A DNA stretch of 64,000 nt from CAVQBJ01 sp963819075 (GTDB lineage Bacteria; Actinomycetota; Thermoleophilia; Solirubrobacterales; Solirubrobacteraceae). Shown here piece after piece: positions 62,712-64,000 of this stretch. The position numbers were made by a program, and so were the translations under genes. Each line of letters begins with the position of its first letter. Within the stretch, counting starts at the first letter, position 1. A model generated the notes under the pieces. That model was not told the DNA's origin, made no database searches, and saw nothing but the letters and a program-made list of their open reading frames with translations. The stretch covers positions 558,001 through 622,000 of the forward strand of contig CAWFUP010000004.1 in the NCBI GenBank assembly GCA_963819075.1, read 5' to 3'.

Positions 62712-63374
62712 GTGCCGTCTCCGACCCGAGCATCCGCGCAGCAGTCGGCATCCGAAGTCGCCCCGCCAGCAGCCCTGACCGGGACGAAGCTGCACATCGT
62801 CGAGGCGGCGCTGCTAACGCTGAAGACGAAGGGCTTTGCCGGCGCAAGCGCCCGCGCGATCGCCGGCGCGGGAGACTTCAACCAGGCGCTCATCTTCTAC
62901 CACTACGGCAACGTCCGAAATCTCCTTGTGGCGGTGCTGGACCTGATCAGCGAGCGTCGCATGCAGGCGTACGCGCCCGCGTTCGAGGCCGCTCGCACCG
63001 CCCCCGAGCTCGCGCGCCTGGCCCGAACGATCTACGGCGACGACCTCGCAAACGGCTACATCACCGTGCTCGGCGAGATGGTGAGTGGCGGGGTCACCGA
63101 CAGGAGCCTCGGAGCCGAGGTGGCTGCCCGTATCGAGCCGTGGATCGAGATGGTCGAGCGCAAGGTCGAGGAACTGCTGGCGGGCTCTCCGCTGCGGGCG
63201 CTCGCCTCTCCGCGCGACATCGCATTCGGGCTCGTGGCGCTGTATTTCGGGCTGGACATGCTCAGCCACCTCCAGGGCGACCGGGCTCGCGCTGAGGCGC
63301 TGCTCGACCTGGCGACGCGTATCTCGACGGTCGCCGACGCGGTCCTTTCCCCCCACTCAGAGGAGACGCCATGA
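62712..63374 (+). CDS. TetR-family transcriptional regulator
   Basis: This about 220-aa regulator has a TetR helix-turn-helix (about residues 22-70: KLHIVEAALLTLKTKGFAGASARAIAGAGDFNQALIFYHYGNVRNLL) and a helical ligand domain. I start it at GTG 62712 (a GTG at 62706 is the alternative) because the -10 element would leave that codon at the transcript's 5' end. It overlaps the next gene by 4 bp, which suggests it controls that gene. Confidence 0.87.
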   Translation: MPSPTRASAQQSASEVAPPAALTGTKLHIVEAALLTLKTKGFAGASARAIAGAGDFNQALIFYHYGNVRNLLVAVLDLISERRMQAYAPAFEAARTAPELARLARTIYGDDLANGYITVLGEMVSGGVTDRSLGAEVAARIEPWIEMVERKVEELLAGSPLRALASPRDIAFGLVALYFGLDMLSHLQGDRARAEALLDLATRISTVADAVLSPHSEETP

Positions 63375-64000
63375 GCGACGCCGCTGCCACCGACCTCGTC
63401 ACCGGAGCGTTCAGTTACACGGGCAGCCACATAGCGACGCGCCTACTCGAATCGGGTCGCCGCGTGCGCACGCTGACCTTTCACCCCGACCGCGCGCACC
63501 CGCTGCGCGACAGCGTCGAGACGTCTCCCTATCGCTTCGACGACCCGGCGGCGCTTACCCGCAGCCTCGAGGGCGTGACGACGCTGTACAACACCTTCTG
63601 GGTCCGCTTCGACCATGGCCAGGCGACCTTTGCCAACGCGGTGGAGAGCTCGCGCATGCTGTTCTTCGCCGCCCGGCGTGCCGGCGTCGATCGCATCGTG
63701 CATGTCAGCATCTCCAACCCGTCGATCGACTCGCCCCTGCCCTACTTCCGAGGCAAGGCGCTCGTCGAGTACGCGCTCGCCCAATCCGGCGTGCCCTACT
63801 CGATCGTCAGGCCAACCTGGGTCTTCGGTGGCCAGCGCGACGTGCTCGCCAACAACATCGCCTGGATCCTGCGCCGCATGCCGGCGTTCGCGCTGCCCGG
63901 CAACGGCGGCTATCGGGTACAGCCGGTTCACGTCGACGACGTCGCGCGAATCTGCGTCGACGCCGCCGCATCACGCGGCGACGTCGTCATCGACGCGGCA
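63371..64000 (+). CDS. NmrA-like NAD(P)-binding Rossmann protein, 3' end outside window
   Basis: The visible 210 residues show a Rossmann start DLVTGAFSYTGSHIATRLLESG (variant TGxxGxxG with TGAFSYTG), a VHVSISNPS strand and a YFRGKALVEYALAQSGVPYSIVRPTWVFGG segment with a KxxxE helix. This is the atypical short-chain/NmrA class with unknown substrate (epimerase-, reductase- or sensor-like). GAGGAGACGCC precedes the ATG. The right window edge cuts the gene. Confidence 0.87.
   Translation, partial: MSDAAATDLVTGAFSYTGSHIATRLLESGRRVRTLTFHPDRAHPLRDSVETSPYRFDDPAALTRSLEGVTTLYNTFWVRFDHGQATFANAVESSRMLFFAARRAGVDRIVHVSISNPSIDSPLPYFRGKALVEYALAQSGVPYSIVRPTWVFGGQRDVLANNIAWILRRMPAFALPGNGGYRVQPVHVDDVARICVDAAASRGDVVIDAA

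Overview
The window is 64 kb of very GC-rich bacterial chromosome (roughly 70 % by eye) with short intergenic gaps, many GTG starts and many 4-bp ATGA/GTGA gene overlaps. The gene set points to a high-GC actinobacterium: a MarP-type CvpA/trypsin protease, PspA with PspAA and HtpX with PspAB, a c-di-AMP (ydaO) riboswitch ahead of a secreted NlpC/P60-like protein, two ECF sigma operons (one RskA-like) and an LCP protein. Thermoleophilia/Solirubrobacterales is my best guess. That is inference; there is no rRNA in the window to settle it.

Left part (1-9.8 kb): an AddA-like UvrD helicase that runs off the edge, an AddB-like PD-(D/E)XK nuclease with an apparent frameshift, a type IA topoisomerase, a MarP-like membrane protease and a divergent class B penicillin-binding protein. 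Next (9.8-16 kb): a candidate small RNA between convergent genes, a polypeptide with two membrane-GGDEF modules, a lipoprotein, an SRPBCC protein, a small zinc protein, a zinc-ribbon/FHA protein and an orphan ParA. A 0.5 kb block of nested direct and inverted repeats lies between the last two.

16-20.6 kb is the aspartate-family operon lysA-hom-thrC-thrB. 20.6-25.1 kb carries an envelope-stress group (htpX-pspAB facing pspA-pspAA) and the riboswitch-controlled cell-wall protein. 25.2-39.8 kb holds housekeeping genes: ferredoxin, xseA-xseB with a coupled enolase-superfamily protein, a secreted GH25-like protein, 3-hydroxyacyl-CoA dehydrogenase, a CNNM/CorC protein, pterin dehydratase, a BtuF-like protein, rhomboid, two sigma/anti-sigma type pairs and an acyltransferase.

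A tRNA-Thr(UGU) at 39.83 kb marks the border of a small accessory stretch (to about 44 kb) with a coiled-coil protein, a BON-domain protein, a MarR regulator divergent from a DUF1801 protein, and a CbpA-CbpM chaperone pair. From 44 to 62.7 kb lies a surface-polysaccharide locus. It has ten minus-strand genes (phosphoglycosyl transferase, five glycosyltransferases, Wzz-like, Wzy-like, Wzx-like, acyltransferase) behind a secreted Hydin-like protein, nearly all overlapping by 4 bp. A plus-strand glycosyltransferase, a secreted toroid-type protein and a divergent LCP-LytR_C protein border the run. The window ends in a TetR regulator overlapping an NmrA-like Rossmann protein that is cut by the right edge.

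The most interesting unexplained items are the promoter-hairpin-terminator unit at 9.87-10.02 kb, the nested repeats before parA, the CTGGACG repeat cluster at the polysaccharide locus and the palindromes ahead of the LCP gene. No CRISPR array, rRNA, complete prophage or intact insertion sequence was seen.
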